The notes: generated by a model not told the origin, from the sequence alone. DNA of 64,000 bases from Streptomyces eurythermus (GCF_014649115.1 NZ_BMSK01000020.1:62001-126000); one strand, 5' to 3'; counted from the stretch's first letter, positions 51,171 to 60,620 are shown. A program made the numbers and translations.

Positions 51171-52994
51171 TCACTCGGCCTGGAGCACCAGCAGGGCCAG
51201 GTCGTCCCCGGGCAGGTCCGTGCCGAAGTCGTGGACCAGGCGGCGGATGCGCTCCGCGATCAGCTCGGCGCCGAGCCCGGCGCAGCCGGACAGGGCGTGG
51301 GCGAGGCCGTCGCCGTCGTCGAACTGGCGGCTGCCGGAGCGCCGCTCGGTCACCCCGTCGGTGACGCACAGCAGGCTGTCGCCGGGCCGCAGCTCCACGG
51401 TCTCGCTGGTGTACGTCTCGTCCTCCACCACGCCGAGCAGGGTCTGAGGGCGGGCGACGGTGCGCACGGTGCCGTCCGGGGCGAGGAGCAGCGGCAGCGG
51501 GTGACCGGCGGAGGCGAGGGTGCAGCGGACCCCGCCGGCGTGCGGGGTCAGCTCGCCGTAGAGGAGGGAGAGGAAGCGCGTCTGCGGGCCGTCCCCGAGG
51601 CCCGGCGGCCGGCCGCCCGCGGCGACCAGGGCGCGGGCGGCGGCGTCGGCCGCCTCGGTGGCGTCGTCCAGCAGCAGCTGGTTGAGGCGGTCCAGGACGT
51701 CGGCGACGCCGTACCCCTCGCGGGCGAGCAGCCGCAGCCAGGGCCGGGCGAGGCCGATCACCACGGCCGCCTCGGGGCCCTTGCCCTGGACGTCGCCGAC
51801 GGCGAAGCACCAGCGTCCGTCGCCCGCCGGGAACAGGTCGTAGAAGTCGCCGCTGGGGCCGCCCTGGTCGCAGGGTTCGTAGACGAGCGCGCTGCGCACG
51901 CCGGGGATCTCGGCGACCGCGCCGGGCAGCAGACCGCGCTGGAGCACGGCGCTGATGGTGGCCTGGCGGGCGTACTGGCGGGCCGCGCCGATGGCCAGGG
52001 CGACCCGTCGGCTCAGGTCCTCCACCAGGCCGGTGATCTCGTCGGGGAAGCCGGCCGGCCCGCACCGGCCGATGACCAGCGTGCCGAGCGGCCGGCCGCC
52101 CGCGACCAGCCGGTAGGCCAGCGCCGTGCCGTCGGTGCCGTGCGGGCCGAGCGCGTGGCCGGGCCAGGGGTGGGGCTCGGGACCGGAGCGCGTCGCGTCC
52201 GGCGGGCGCGGCGGCTCCTTCTCCAGCGCGGCGCGCAGCTCCTCGATGCGGGCCTCGCTGGTGTGCCAGACCCGGGCGGGGCCGTCGCGGGCGCCGCCGC
52301 GGACGGTCGCCTCGTCCTCCAGCCAGATCGCGCACCAGTCGGCGAGCCGGGGCACGATCAGCTGGCCGGTGAGCGCGGCGACCAGGTTCTCGTCGAGCTG
52401 TCCGGCGAGCAGGTCGGATGCCTCGGCGAGGAAGGACAGGGCGCCCCGGCCCAGCCAGTCCCGGTCGCCGTCGGCGCGCCGCGGCCGCGGGGCGAGGTCC
52501 TCGGCGGCCTCCAGGGCGGGCCCGGGGGCGGGGTCGTCCGGGGCGTCGCTGCCGCCCGGGGGCAGCCGGGCCCAGACGGTCTTGGCGCCGGCGCGGTAGG
52601 TGACGCCCCAGGATTCGGCGAGCGTGGCGACGAGCCGCAGCCCGCGCCCGTACTCGGGGGTGTCGTACGGCGCCTCGCCGCCGGTTTCCCGTGGGGCGCG
52701 GGAGGGGTGCCGGTCGCACACCTCGATCACGAACGCGCCGCTCTCCTCCAGCCGCCACTCGACGTGCACGTCCGTGCCGGCGTGTACGACGGCGTTGGTG
52801 ACCAGCTCGCTGACGACCGCCATCGCGTCGTCGGCGAGCCGCGCCGGGACGCCGGGCGCCTCGGCCAGCGCGGTCCGCACCAGCGCGCGGGCCGACCCCG
52901 GGGCGAGGGGGCTGCCGGGCAGCGTGGCCCGCCCCCGTGCCGCCTCTGGCTGGGACTCGCTGTCCCGCTGTGCGGGTATGGCCGCCATGTCCAT
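51171..52994 (-). CDS. SpoIIE-type PP2C phosphatase with ATPase (RsbW-like) and GAF-like domains
   Basis: This 607-residue protein has an N-terminal HATPase_c_2 domain (about 30-165) with VSELVTNAVVHAGTDV, the anti-sigma-kinase N box, a middle GAF-like region (about 200-335) and a C-terminal SpoIIE phosphatase (about 370-600) with SGDFYDLFPAGDGRW, FAVGDVQGKG and LLCVTDGVTERR, the metal Asp motifs. Such proteins act on anti-anti-sigma factors in SigB/SigF-type networks. No partner antagonist is next to it. No transmembrane segment is seen. Confidence 0.92.
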   Translation of the reverse strand: MDMAAIPAQRDSESQPEAARGRATLPGSPLAPGSARALVRTALAEAPGVPARLADDAMAVVSELVTNAVVHAGTDVHVEWRLEESGAFVIEVCDRHPSRAPRETGGEAPYDTPEYGRGLRLVATLAESWGVTYRAGAKTVWARLPPGGSDAPDDPAPGPALEAAEDLAPRPRRADGDRDWLGRGALSFLAEASDLLAGQLDENLVAALTGQLIVPRLADWCAIWLEDEATVRGGARDGPARVWHTSEARIEELRAALEKEPPRPPDATRSGPEPHPWPGHALGPHGTDGTALAYRLVAGGRPLGTLVIGRCGPAGFPDEITGLVEDLSRRVALAIGAARQYARQATISAVLQRGLLPGAVAEIPGVRSALVYEPCDQGGPSGDFYDLFPAGDGRWCFAVGDVQGKGPEAAVVIGLARPWLRLLAREGYGVADVLDRLNQLLLDDATEAADAAARALVAAGGRPPGLGDGPQTRFLSLLYGELTPHAGGVRCTLASAGHPLPLLLAPDGTVRTVARPQTLLGVVEDETYTSETVELRPGDSLLCVTDGVTERRSGSRQFDDGDGLAHALSGCAGLGAELIAERIRRLVHDFGTDLPGDDLALLVLQAE

Positions 52995-53184
52995 GCGGCC
53001 AGGGTGACAGACCGGACCCGCCTATAAGCGCCGAGTCACGGAACTGACCGGAAGACGGAACCTTTCGAGCGCCGGTGAGCGTTAAATTCGGGCGTCGGTG
53101 AGCGTGAGGGGCGTGGGGCCGCGCCGGCACGCGGGTGCGCCGCGTGGCGCGAAACCGTGGGCGGCCCGCGGACGCCCCCGCCGT

Positions 53185-55059
53185 CTACGCCTCCCTGGTG
53201 CCGGCGTACATCTCGTCGATCAGGCCCTTGTACGCCCGCTCCACCACCGGCCGCTTCAGCTTCAGGCTCGGCGTGATCTCGCCGTGCTCCACATCGAGGT
53301 CGCGCGGCAGCAGCCGGAACTTCTTGACGGTCTGCCAGCGCTGGAGCCCGGCGTTGAGCTGCCGCACGTACCCGTCGATCAGCTCCACCGTCTGGGGCGC
53401 GGCGACGACCTCGGCGTACGACCTGCCCTCCAGGCCGTTCTCCTTCGCCCACTGCAGGATCGCGGGCTCGTCCAGGGCGATCAGGGCGGTGCAGTAGTTC
53501 CGGTCGGCGCCGTGCACGAGGATGTTGGACACGTACGGGCACACCGCCTTGAACTGGCCCTCGATCTCGGCCGGCGCGACGTACTTGCCGCCGGAGGTCT
53601 TGATGAGGTCCTTCTTGCGGTCGGTGATGCGCAGATAGCCGTCGGGCGACAGCTCGCCGATGTCGCCGGTGTGGAACCAGCCGTCGGACTCCAGCACCTC
53701 GGCGGTCTTCTCGGGCTGCTGGTGGTAGCCCTGCATGATGCCGGGGCCGCGCAGCAGGACCTCGCCGTCGTCGGCGATGCGGACCTCGGTGCCGGGCAGC
53801 GGCTTGCCGACCGTGCCGGTGCGGTAGGCCTCGCCGGGGTTGACGAAGGAGGCGGCGGAGGTCTCGGTCAGGCCGTAGCCCTCCAGGATGTGGATGCCGG
53901 CGCCGGCGAAGAAGTAGCCGATCTCCGGCGCGAGCGCGGAGGCGCCGGAGACACAGGCGCGCAGCCGGCCGCCGAAGGCCTCGCGGAGCTTGGCGTAGAC
54001 GAGGGTGTCGGCCACCTTGTGCTTCGCGGCCAGCCCGAACGGTGCCGAGGCGACACCGGTGCGGCGGAAGTTGTCCTGCGTGACCTTGGCGTACTCGCGG
54101 GCGACCTCGGCGGCCCACTGGAAGACCTTGTACTTGGCCGCGCCGCCCTCGCGGGCCCTGGCCGCCACGCCGTTGTACACCTTCTCGAAGATGCGGGGCA
54201 CGGCGGCCATGTACGTCGGCCGCACCACCGGAAGGTTCTCGATGATCTTGTCGGCGCGGCCGTCGACCGCGGTGACGTGCCCGACCTCGATCTGGCCGGA
54301 GGTGAGCACCTTGCCGAAGACGTGCGCGAGCGGCAGCCACAGGTACTGGATGTCGTCGATGGTGACCAGGCCGGTCGCGGCGATCGCCTTGGCCATGTAC
54401 GCCCAGTTGTCGTGCGGCAGGCGCACGCCCTTGGGGCGGCCGGTGGTGCCGGAGGTGTAGATGAGGGTGGCGAGCTGCTCTCTGGTGATCGCGCCGACCC
54501 GCTCCTTGATCAGCTGCGGATGCTGCTCCAGGTAGGCGGCGCCGCGTTCCTCCAGCTCGGCGAGGCTGATCACCCAGTCGCCGGTCTCCACGCCGGCCGG
54601 GTCGATCACCACGACCTTGGCGAGCGCGGGCAGCTCGGGGCGCTTCGCCACGGCCTTGGCCAGCTGTGCCGCGTCCTCGGCGACCAGCACGCGGCTCTCG
54701 GAGTCGGAGAGGATGAACGCGGACTCGTCGGCGTTGGTCTGCGGGTAGATGGTCGTGGTGGCACCGCCGGCGCACATGATGCCGAGGTCGGTGAGGATCC
54801 ACTCGACACGGGTGGAGGAGGCGAGCGCCACCCGCTGCTCGGGCTCGATGCCCAGCTCGATGAGCCCGGCCGCGATCGCGTACACCCGTTCGGCCGCCTC
54901 CGCCCAGCTGAGCGACTCCCAGTCGTCGGGGCCCTCGCCCGCGGCCGGCGGAACGGGGTAACGGTAGGCCTCGGCGTCCGGTGTGGCCGCCACGCGCTCC
55001 AGGAAGAGGGCCGCCACGGACGGCGGACGGTTCTCGATCAGGGTCTGTGTGTCGCTCAC
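53185..55059 (-). CDS. Long-chain acyl-CoA ligase (AMP-forming)
   Basis: This 624-residue enzyme activates fatty acids to acyl-CoA. LIYTSGTTGRPKGVRLPH is the P-loop, YGLTETSA the A5 motif, WFHTGDIGELSPDGYLRITDRKKDLIKTSGGKYVAP (in part: FHTGDIGELSPDGYL and DRKKDLIKTSGGKYVAP) the A7-A8 region. A Lys close to the end (EITPSLKLKRPVVERAY) is in place. The GTG start is at 55059. A palindrome at 55141-55155 upstream is a candidate fatty-acid regulator site. Confidence 0.93.
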   Translation of the reverse strand: MSDTQTLIENRPPSVAALFLERVAATPDAEAYRYPVPPAAGEGPDDWESLSWAEAAERVYAIAAGLIELGIEPEQRVALASSTRVEWILTDLGIMCAGGATTTIYPQTNADESAFILSDSESRVLVAEDAAQLAKAVAKRPELPALAKVVVIDPAGVETGDWVISLAELEERGAAYLEQHPQLIKERVGAITREQLATLIYTSGTTGRPKGVRLPHDNWAYMAKAIAATGLVTIDDIQYLWLPLAHVFGKVLTSGQIEVGHVTAVDGRADKIIENLPVVRPTYMAAVPRIFEKVYNGVAARAREGGAAKYKVFQWAAEVAREYAKVTQDNFRRTGVASAPFGLAAKHKVADTLVYAKLREAFGGRLRACVSGASALAPEIGYFFAGAGIHILEGYGLTETSAASFVNPGEAYRTGTVGKPLPGTEVRIADDGEVLLRGPGIMQGYHQQPEKTAEVLESDGWFHTGDIGELSPDGYLRITDRKKDLIKTSGGKYVAPAEIEGQFKAVCPYVSNILVHGADRNYCTALIALDEPAILQWAKENGLEGRSYAEVVAAPQTVELIDGYVRQLNAGLQRWQTVKKFRLLPRDLDVEHGEITPSLKLKRPVVERAYKGLIDEMYAGTREA

Positions 55060-55140
55060 GACATCCTCCGGGGGCCCGCGACGGTGCGGCTGGCTCGGTG
55101 CGGCTTGGGTTGACTCACGGTGGGGGTAGCGGACTGTTGT

Positions 55141-55155
55141 TTAACTCGCGAGTAA
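55141..55155. promoter_or_regulatory. Palindrome upstream of the acyl-CoA ligase gene
   Basis: TTAACTCGCGAGTAA contains the perfect 10-bp palindrome ACTCGCGAGT (55144-55153). It lies about 85 bp upstream of the GTG in an AT-richer patch. TetR-type fatty acid regulators of actinobacteria use sites of this general shape. Confidence 0.5.
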
Positions 55156-55248
55156 CTAACGAGCAGGGATCAGGGTAAGGGGCGGCCGCCCGCCGCGTAA
55201 GGGGCATCGGCCCGACACTTTCCGACACGCGGTCACGTCCGCTACGCA

Positions 55249-55302
55249 CGGGGGCCCGCCGCGCTTTCGCACGACGGGCCCCCGCATGCCCGCTTTGCGG
55301 GC
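55249..55302 (-). terminator. Two hairpins after lepA
   Basis: CGGGGGCCCG (55249-55258) pairs with CGGGCCCCCG (55275-55284), and GCCCGC (55288-55293) with GCGGGC (55297-55302) around TTT. They lie 22-75 bp after the lepA stop and probably end its transcript. Confidence 0.7.
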
Positions 55303-55323
55303 GTAACCGGCCGTAACCGGTGA

Positions 55324-57198
55324 TTACTTCTTGCCCTTGGCCGACCCCGCAGCGTCATCGCTGGACAGCACGGCGATGAATGCCTCCTGCGGAACCTCCA
55401 CGGAACCCACCATCTTCATCCGCTTCTTACCTTCCTTCTGCTTCTCCAGCAGCTTCCGCTTACGGGAGATGTCACCGCCGTAACACTTGGCGAGGACGTC
55501 CTTGCGGATGGCGCGGATGGTCTCGCGGGCGATGACCCGGGAGCCGATGGCGGCCTGCACCGGCACCTCGAAGGCCTGCCGGGGGATCAGCTCCTTGAGT
55601 TTGGCGACGAGCCGCACGCCGTACGCGTACGCCTGGTCCTTGTGGGTGATCGCCGAGAAGGCGTCCACCTTGTCGCCGTGCAGCAGGATGTCGACCTTGA
55701 CCAGGGAGCTGGTCTGCTCGCCGGTGGGCTCGTAGTCCAGCGAGGCGTAGCCGCGGGTCTTGGACTTCAGCTGGTCGAAGAAGTCGAAGACGATCTCCGC
55801 GAGCGGCAGCGTGTAGCGGATCTCGACGCGGTCCTCGGAGAGGTAGTCCATGCCCAGCAGCGTGCCGCGCCGGGTCTGGCACAGCTCCATGATCGAGCCG
55901 ATGAACTCGGTCGGCGCGAGGATCGTGGCCCGCACGACCGGCTCGAAGACCTCGTTGATCTTGCCCTCGGGGAACTCGCTCGGGTTGGTGACCGTGTGCT
56001 CGCTGCCGTCCTCCATGACCACGCGGTAGACCACGTTGGGGGCGGTGGCGATCAGGTCGAGACCGAACTCGCGCTCCAGCCGCTCCCGGATCACGTCCAG
56101 GTGCAGCAGGCCGAGGAAGCCGACGCGGAAACCGAAGCCGAGGGCGGCGGAGGTCTCCGGCTCGTAGACCAGCGCGGCATCGTTGAGCTGGAGCTTGTCC
56201 AGGGCCTCGCGCAGCTCCGGGTAGTCGGAGCCGTCCAGCGGGTACAGACCGGAGAAGACCATCGGCTTCGGGTCCTTGTAACCGCCGAGCGCCTCGGTGG
56301 CGCCCTTGTGCTGGCTGGTGACCGTGTCACCGACCTTGGACTGCCGGACGTCCTTCACGCCGGTGATGAGGTACCCCACCTCGCCGACGCCGAGACCGTC
56401 GGCCGGCAGCATCTCCGGCGAGTTGACACCGATCTCCAGCAGCTCGTGCGTGGCGCCGGTCGACATCATCTTGATGCGCTCGCGCTTGTTGAGCTGGCCG
56501 TCGATGACACGGACGTACGTCACGACACCGCGGTAGGAGTCGTAGACCGAGTCGAAGATCATCGCGCGGGCGGGCGCGTCGGCGACACCGACCGGCGCCG
56601 GGATCTCCTTGACGACCTTGTTCAGCAGCGCGTCCACACCGAGACCGGTCTTCGCCGAGACCTTGAGCACGTCGTCCGGTTCGCAGCCGACCAGGTTCGC
56701 CAGCTCCTCGGCGAACTTCTCCGGCTGCGCGGCCGGCAGGTCGATCTTGTTCAGCACCGGGATGATCGTGAGGTCGTTCTCCATCGCCAGGTACAGGTTG
56801 GCGAGGGTCTGCGCCTCGATGCCCTGGGCGGCGTCGACCAGGAGGATGGTCCCCTCGCAGGCGGCGAGCGACCGCGAGACCTCGTAGGTGAAGTCGACGT
56901 GCCCCGGGGTGTCGATCATGTTGAGGATGTGGGTCGTGCCCTGGTCGGGGCCCTCGGTCGGGGCCCAGGGCAGACGCACCGCCTGGGACTTGATCGTGAT
57001 GCCGCGCTCGCGCTCGATGTCCATCCGGTCGAGGTACTGAGCACGCATCTGCCGCTGCTCGACCACACCGGTCAGCTGGAGCATCCGGTCGGCGAGCGTG
57101 GACTTGCCGTGGTCGATGTGCGCGATGATGCAGAAATTGCGGATCAGAGCCGGGTCGGTACGGCTCGGCTCGGGCACATGGTTAGGGGTCGCGGGCAC
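55324..57198 (-). CDS. lepA: Elongation factor 4 (LepA)
   Basis: This 624-residue translational GTPase back-translocates or rescues stalled ribosomes. G1 HIDHGKST, G2 with GITIKSQ, G3 DTPGHVDF and G4 NKIDLP are present, then EF-G-like domains II, III and V, and the LepA-specific C-terminal domain with AKCYGGDISRKRKLLEKQKEGKKRMK (in part). rpsT is divergent; the lepA-rpsT-holA group is conserved in actinobacteria. Confidence 0.97.
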   Translation of the reverse strand: MPATPNHVPEPSRTDPALIRNFCIIAHIDHGKSTLADRMLQLTGVVEQRQMRAQYLDRMDIERERGITIKSQAVRLPWAPTEGPDQGTTHILNMIDTPGHVDFTYEVSRSLAACEGTILLVDAAQGIEAQTLANLYLAMENDLTIIPVLNKIDLPAAQPEKFAEELANLVGCEPDDVLKVSAKTGLGVDALLNKVVKEIPAPVGVADAPARAMIFDSVYDSYRGVVTYVRVIDGQLNKRERIKMMSTGATHELLEIGVNSPEMLPADGLGVGEVGYLITGVKDVRQSKVGDTVTSQHKGATEALGGYKDPKPMVFSGLYPLDGSDYPELREALDKLQLNDAALVYEPETSAALGFGFRVGFLGLLHLDVIRERLEREFGLDLIATAPNVVYRVVMEDGSEHTVTNPSEFPEGKINEVFEPVVRATILAPTEFIGSIMELCQTRRGTLLGMDYLSEDRVEIRYTLPLAEIVFDFFDQLKSKTRGYASLDYEPTGEQTSSLVKVDILLHGDKVDAFSAITHKDQAYAYGVRLVAKLKELIPRQAFEVPVQAAIGSRVIARETIRAIRKDVLAKCYGGDISRKRKLLEKQKEGKKRMKMVGSVEVPQEAFIAVLSSDDAAGSAKGKK

Positions 57199-57252
57199 GC
57201 AGGGTCCTGTCTCTTGAGGCGCCTTATGCCTCGGGTCGGATCGTTACGTAGT

Positions 57253-57283
57253 CTCCATGGTCCCACGGAGAGGGACCATGGAG
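57253..57283. promoter_or_regulatory. Perfect 12-bp hairpin between lepA and rpsT
   Basis: CTCCATGGTCCC (57253-57264) and GGGACCATGGAG (57272-57283) pair perfectly around a 7-nt loop. CCGTTTT follows on the plus strand, so it resembles a terminator. Yet it sits between divergent genes, upstream of the likely rpsT promoter (TTGGGC 57289, TACTGT 57313, spacing 18) and in the 5' leader or promoter of lepA. It could be a control structure of lepA or a dyad operator. Confidence 0.6.
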
Positions 57284-57424
57284 CCGTTTTGGGCTGCCCG
57301 GAGGGCCACTGGTACTGTAGATGGCTGTGCCTCATGCCCTCTCAGCGCGAGGCGCGACAGAAAATTTTGGATCACCGGTTCGGGACCCGAGCGGCCCCGC
57401 GCCTGAACCTGAAAAGGCTCCTTC

Positions 57425-57691
57425 GTGGCGAACATCAAGTCCCAGATCAAGCGGAACAAGACCAACGAGAAGGCCCGGCTGCGCAACAAGGCCGTCAAGT
57501 CCTCTCTGAAGACCGCGATCCGCAAGGCTCGCGAGGCCGCTGCCGCGGGTGACGTGGAGAAGGCCACCGAGCTGCAGCGCGCTGCCGCGCGTGCGCTCGA
57601 CAAGGCCGTCTCGAAGGGCGTCATCCACAAGAACCAGGCCGCCAACAAGAAGTCGGCGCTTGCTTCCAAGGTCTCGTCCCTCAAGGGCTGA
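57425..57691 (+). CDS. rpsT: 30S ribosomal protein S20
   Basis: This 88-residue basic protein binds 16S rRNA. MANIKSQIKRNKTNEKARLRN and the helical DKAVSKGVIHKNQAANKKS are typical. Alternate start GTG 57425 is preceded by AAAAGG. It is read away from lepA, its usual neighbour. Confidence 0.97.
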   Translation: MANIKSQIKRNKTNEKARLRNKAVKSSLKTAIRKAREAAAAGDVEKATELQRAAARALDKAVSKGVIHKNQAANKKSALASKVSSLKG

Positions 57692-57995
57692 ACCTCCTTT
57701 CTGATCTGATCGCCGGAAGGACCCAGAGCGGGCCCTCTCTCATCCGCTCCCGACCGGCACCCCAGGACCCACGCGCGGCCTGCGTTCGCCACGCGGGCGT
57801 GGATCCACAAGCTTGATCCGGCGGCCCCGGCGCCTTCGCCTTTCCCCAAGGCGGGCACCGGGGTCTTTGGCATGCTCGGGGTGCTGGGGGTGCTCGGGTG
57901 CTTGCCGTCGGCGTGCCTGAGGAGCTTTTGGCATGCCTGGGGAACCTTTGGCGTGCGCGGGAGGGGCGGGGCGCCAGGAGGCGGAGCCGGTTCGG
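57692..57995. other. Intergenic region between rpsT and holA
   Basis: No gene was seen in these 304 bp between convergent genes. TTTGGCATGC-like units recur at 57865-57875, 57926-57936 and, as TTTGGCGTGC, 57946-57956. CCACGC (57771 region) and GCGTGG further on could pair. No clean terminator with a T run was found for rpsT. Confidence 0.55.
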
Positions 57996-58985
57996 TCAGG
58001 CCCGGCCTCTGGAGCGGGCGGCTCGGGCGATCACCACGACCGCCTTCTCCAGGGCGTACTCGGGGTCGTCGCCGCCGCCCTTCACACCCGCGTCCGCCTC
58101 CGCGACCGCCCTGAGGGCCACCGCGACCCCGTCCGGCGTCCAGCCCCGCATCTGCTGGCGCACCCGGTCGATCTTCCACGGCGGCATGCCCAGCTCACGC
58201 GCCAGATCGGCCGGGCGGCCGCCCCGGGCCGAGGACAGCTTGCCGATGGCCCGAACGCCCTGCGCCAGCGCGCTGGTGATCATCACCGGCGCCACCCCTG
58301 TCGCCAGCGACCATCTCAGGGCCTCCAGCGCCTCCGCCGTACGCCCCTCCACGGCCCGGTCGGCGACCGTGAAGCTGGAGGCCTCGGCGCGCCCCGTGTA
58401 GTACCGTCCGACGATCGCCTCGTCGATCGTCCCCTCCACGTCGGCGACCAGCTGCGAGACCGCCGAGGCCAGCTCCCGCAGGTCGCTCCCGATGGCGTCG
58501 CAGAGCGCCTGGCAGGCTTCGGGGGTGGCCGACCGCCCGAGGGAGCGGAACTCGCCCCGCACGAAGGCCAGCCGGTCCGCCGGCTTGGTCATCTTCGGGC
58601 ACGCCACCTCCCGTGCGCCCGCCTTGCGCGCCGCGTCCAGCAGCCCCTTTCCCTTGGCGCCGCCGGCGTGCAGCAGCACCAGTGTGATCTCCTCGGCGGG
58701 CGAACCGAGATACGCCTTCACGTCCTTGACCGTGTCGGCGGACAGGTCCTGCGCGTTGCGTACGACCACGACCTTGCGCTCCGCGAAGAGCGACGGGCTG
58801 GTCAGCTCGGCGAGTGTGCCGGGCTGCAGCTGGTCCGGGGTCAGGTCACGTACGTCCGTGTCGGCGTCGGCGGCCCTGGCGGCGGCCACCACCTCCCGCA
58901 CGGCACGGTCGAGCAGGAGGTCCTCCTGGCCCACGGCAACGGTCACCGGGGCGAGAGGGTCGTCATTCGCAGTCTTCCTGGCCAT
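57996..58985 (-). CDS. holA: DNA polymerase III subunit delta
   Basis: This 329-residue clamp-loader subunit opens the beta clamp. The N-terminal RarA/AAA-like domain carries PVTVAVGQEDLLLDRAVREVV, ERKVVVVRNAQDL and LVLLHAGGAKGKGLLDA, and the C-terminal helical collar holds QLVADVEGTIDEAIVGRYYTG. Length and motifs match the delta subunit. It converges on rpsT. Confidence 0.93.
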   Translation of the reverse strand: MARKTANDDPLAPVTVAVGQEDLLLDRAVREVVAAARAADADTDVRDLTPDQLQPGTLAELTSPSLFAERKVVVVRNAQDLSADTVKDVKAYLGSPAEEITLVLLHAGGAKGKGLLDAARKAGAREVACPKMTKPADRLAFVRGEFRSLGRSATPEACQALCDAIGSDLRELASAVSQLVADVEGTIDEAIVGRYYTGRAEASSFTVADRAVEGRTAEALEALRWSLATGVAPVMITSALAQGVRAIGKLSSARGGRPADLARELGMPPWKIDRVRQQMRGWTPDGVAVALRAVAEADAGVKGGGDDPEYALEKAVVVIARAARSRGRA

Positions 58986-59072
58986 CGCTTACAGCATCCC
59001 ACGCGGCACTGACAGCCAACCGGCCCCGCCACCCCGACCGGTCCCGGAGCGGACCCTGAGGGCGGCTCGGGG

Positions 59073-59318
59073 TCACGGTTCCTCGCGCCAGCCGTCCCAC
59101 TCCCCCGCGAACGCGTCCAGCTCGGCGGGGTCGAGCCGCTCGCCCTCGTCCCGCAGGACCACCAGCCACTGGGCGTCCTCGGCGTCGTCCTCACCGGCCA
59201 GCGCGTCCCGGACGAGCCGGGGCTCCTCGTCGATCCCGAACCGCTCCCCGAGCGCCTCGGCCGCTTCCTCGGCGGCGTCGCGGTCGGGCAGCACCAGCAC
59301 GTGTCTCACATCGCTCAC
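59073..59318 (-). CDS. Small acidic hypothetical protein (81 aa)
   Basis: Not recognised. The frame from GTG 59318 encodes SDVRHVLVLPDRDAAEEAAEALGE (in part) and ends DAFAGEWDGWREEP. It is very acidic and starts like a ferredoxin-type alpha/beta sandwich: a strand (HVLVLPD), a helix (AAEEAAEALGERFG) and a second strand (WLVVLRDEGE). It could bind another protein. Position near holA is the only context. Confidence 0.65.
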   Translation of the reverse strand: MSDVRHVLVLPDRDAAEEAAEALGERFGIDEEPRLVRDALAGEDDAEDAQWLVVLRDEGERLDPAELDAFAGEWDGWREEP

Positions 59319-59396
59319 GGGCCCATTCTCCGGCACCCGACGGGGGGCCTCCGGCCCGGGCCCGGCAGCCCTCTGCCCCAGGTCGGCCCAGGTCAG

Positions 59397-59520
59397 CCGG
59401 TACGCGCGGCCCGAGCCGCCAGTACGCCCGGTCTCCGCCGCCAGCACGCCCGGTCGATGCCGTCGGCAGGCCCGATCGCCGCCACCCGGTACGCACGGTC
59501 TCCGCCGCCGGGACGCGATC
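59397..59520. repeat. Imperfect repeats between the small hypothetical gene and the YceI gene
   Basis: The phrase CGGTACGCRCGG-YCTCCGCCGCC occurs in three imperfect forms (about 59399, 59422 and 59489). No gene was recognised in 59319-59601. The copies are not evenly spaced. Confidence 0.4.
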
Positions 59521-59601
59521 GCCGGCCTTCCCCTCGATGTGCTCCCGATCCCGTCCGGCCCCTGCGGGCAGGCTCTCCCCCGGCGGGACGGTTCCGCGCG
59601 G

Positions 59602-60483
59602 TCAGCTCTTCGGCACGATCTGCACGTCCAGGTCGACGCGGATGCTCGGTCCGACCGCCGCGATGCCCCGGGCCAGCATCGACTGCCAGCTGATCGTGAA
59701 GTCGTCCCGGTGCAGCTCGGTGGTGGCCCGGCAGGCCGCCCGCGTCTCGCCCTCCATGCCGTTGCCGACACCGAGGTAGTCGGTGTCGAGCGTGACCGTG
59801 CGGGTCACGCCGTGCAACGACAGCGCCCCGGTGACCGTCCAGCGGGTGCCGCCCTTGTGCACGAACCGGTCGCTGTAGAACTCCAGCGTCGGGAACCGCT
59901 GTACGTCCAGGAAATCCGCCGACCGCAAGTGGTCGTCACGCATCCGGATCCCGGTGTCGATGGAGGCCGCGTCGATCACCACGTGCATCGCCGACTGCTC
60001 CATCCGCTCGGCGATCCGCACCACCCCGGCGAAGGAGTTGAACCGCCCGTGGATCCGGGCCAGTCCGATGTGCCGTGCGGTGAAGCCGATCGAGGAGTGC
60101 GCGGGCTCTATGTCCCAGTCGCCCGGCGCCGGCGGTTCCGGCGGCTGGGCCACCTGAAGCGTCACATCGCCCAGCGAGGCAAGGGAATTCTCCCCGACCA
60201 GCGCGGTGGCCCGGTACGGCGCGTAGCCCTCGGCCGCCACCGCGAGCCGGTACTCCCCGGCCGGCACCATGGCCAGGAACAGGCCGTAGGGGTCCGTGCC
60301 CCCGGTCACCACCCGGCGGCCCATGGCGTCCGTGACCGTCAACTCCGCGCCTGCCACGGGCTCGTTGACGGGGTCGACCACCCGGCAGCTGAGCACTCCC
60401 GCGTGCGGCGGTGTACGGACCCCCGCCAGAGGATTCGACCGTTGCACGCGGTCTCTCCGGTTACCCAACAAGCGACCGAACAT
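59602..60483 (-). CDS. CarboxypepD_reg-like and YceI fusion protein
   Basis: This 293-residue protein starts at ATG 60483, with AGGGG 8 nt upstream. An N-terminal region (about 30-110, GVLSCRVVDPVNEPVAGAELTV) is a carboxypeptidase regulatory-like or transthyretin-fold domain. The C-terminal YceI domain (about 125-293) begins WDIEPAHSSIGFTARHIGLA and includes DDHLRSADFLDVQRFPTLEF and ALSLHGVTRTVTLD, the lipocalin-like isoprenoid-binding family. There is no signal peptide, unlike E. coli YceI. It follows comEC on the same strand. Confidence 0.85.
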   Translation of the reverse strand: MFGRLLGNRRDRVQRSNPLAGVRTPPHAGVLSCRVVDPVNEPVAGAELTVTDAMGRRVVTGGTDPYGLFLAMVPAGEYRLAVAAEGYAPYRATALVGENSLASLGDVTLQVAQPPEPPAPGDWDIEPAHSSIGFTARHIGLARIHGRFNSFAGVVRIAERMEQSAMHVVIDAASIDTGIRMRDDHLRSADFLDVQRFPTLEFYSDRFVHKGGTRWTVTGALSLHGVTRTVTLDTDYLGVGNGMEGETRAACRATTELHRDDFTISWQSMLARGIAAVGPSIRVDLDVQIVPKS

Positions 60484-60620
60484 CCACGACACCCCTGTAC
60501 CCCTCGACATGATCGACTGCCGAAGGTTCATTCGATCACCGATGCGGCTTTCGAGGCAACACAGACCCACATCACAGCAATCCACTGCATGCGCCGGGAC
60601 TGATCCGAATTAGTCGTTCA

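Noticed and set aside
57692..57995. Small Pro/Lys-rich protein on the minus strand between rpsT and holA
   Set aside because: It has no start signal and overlaps rpsT; the region is repetitive and probably non-coding.
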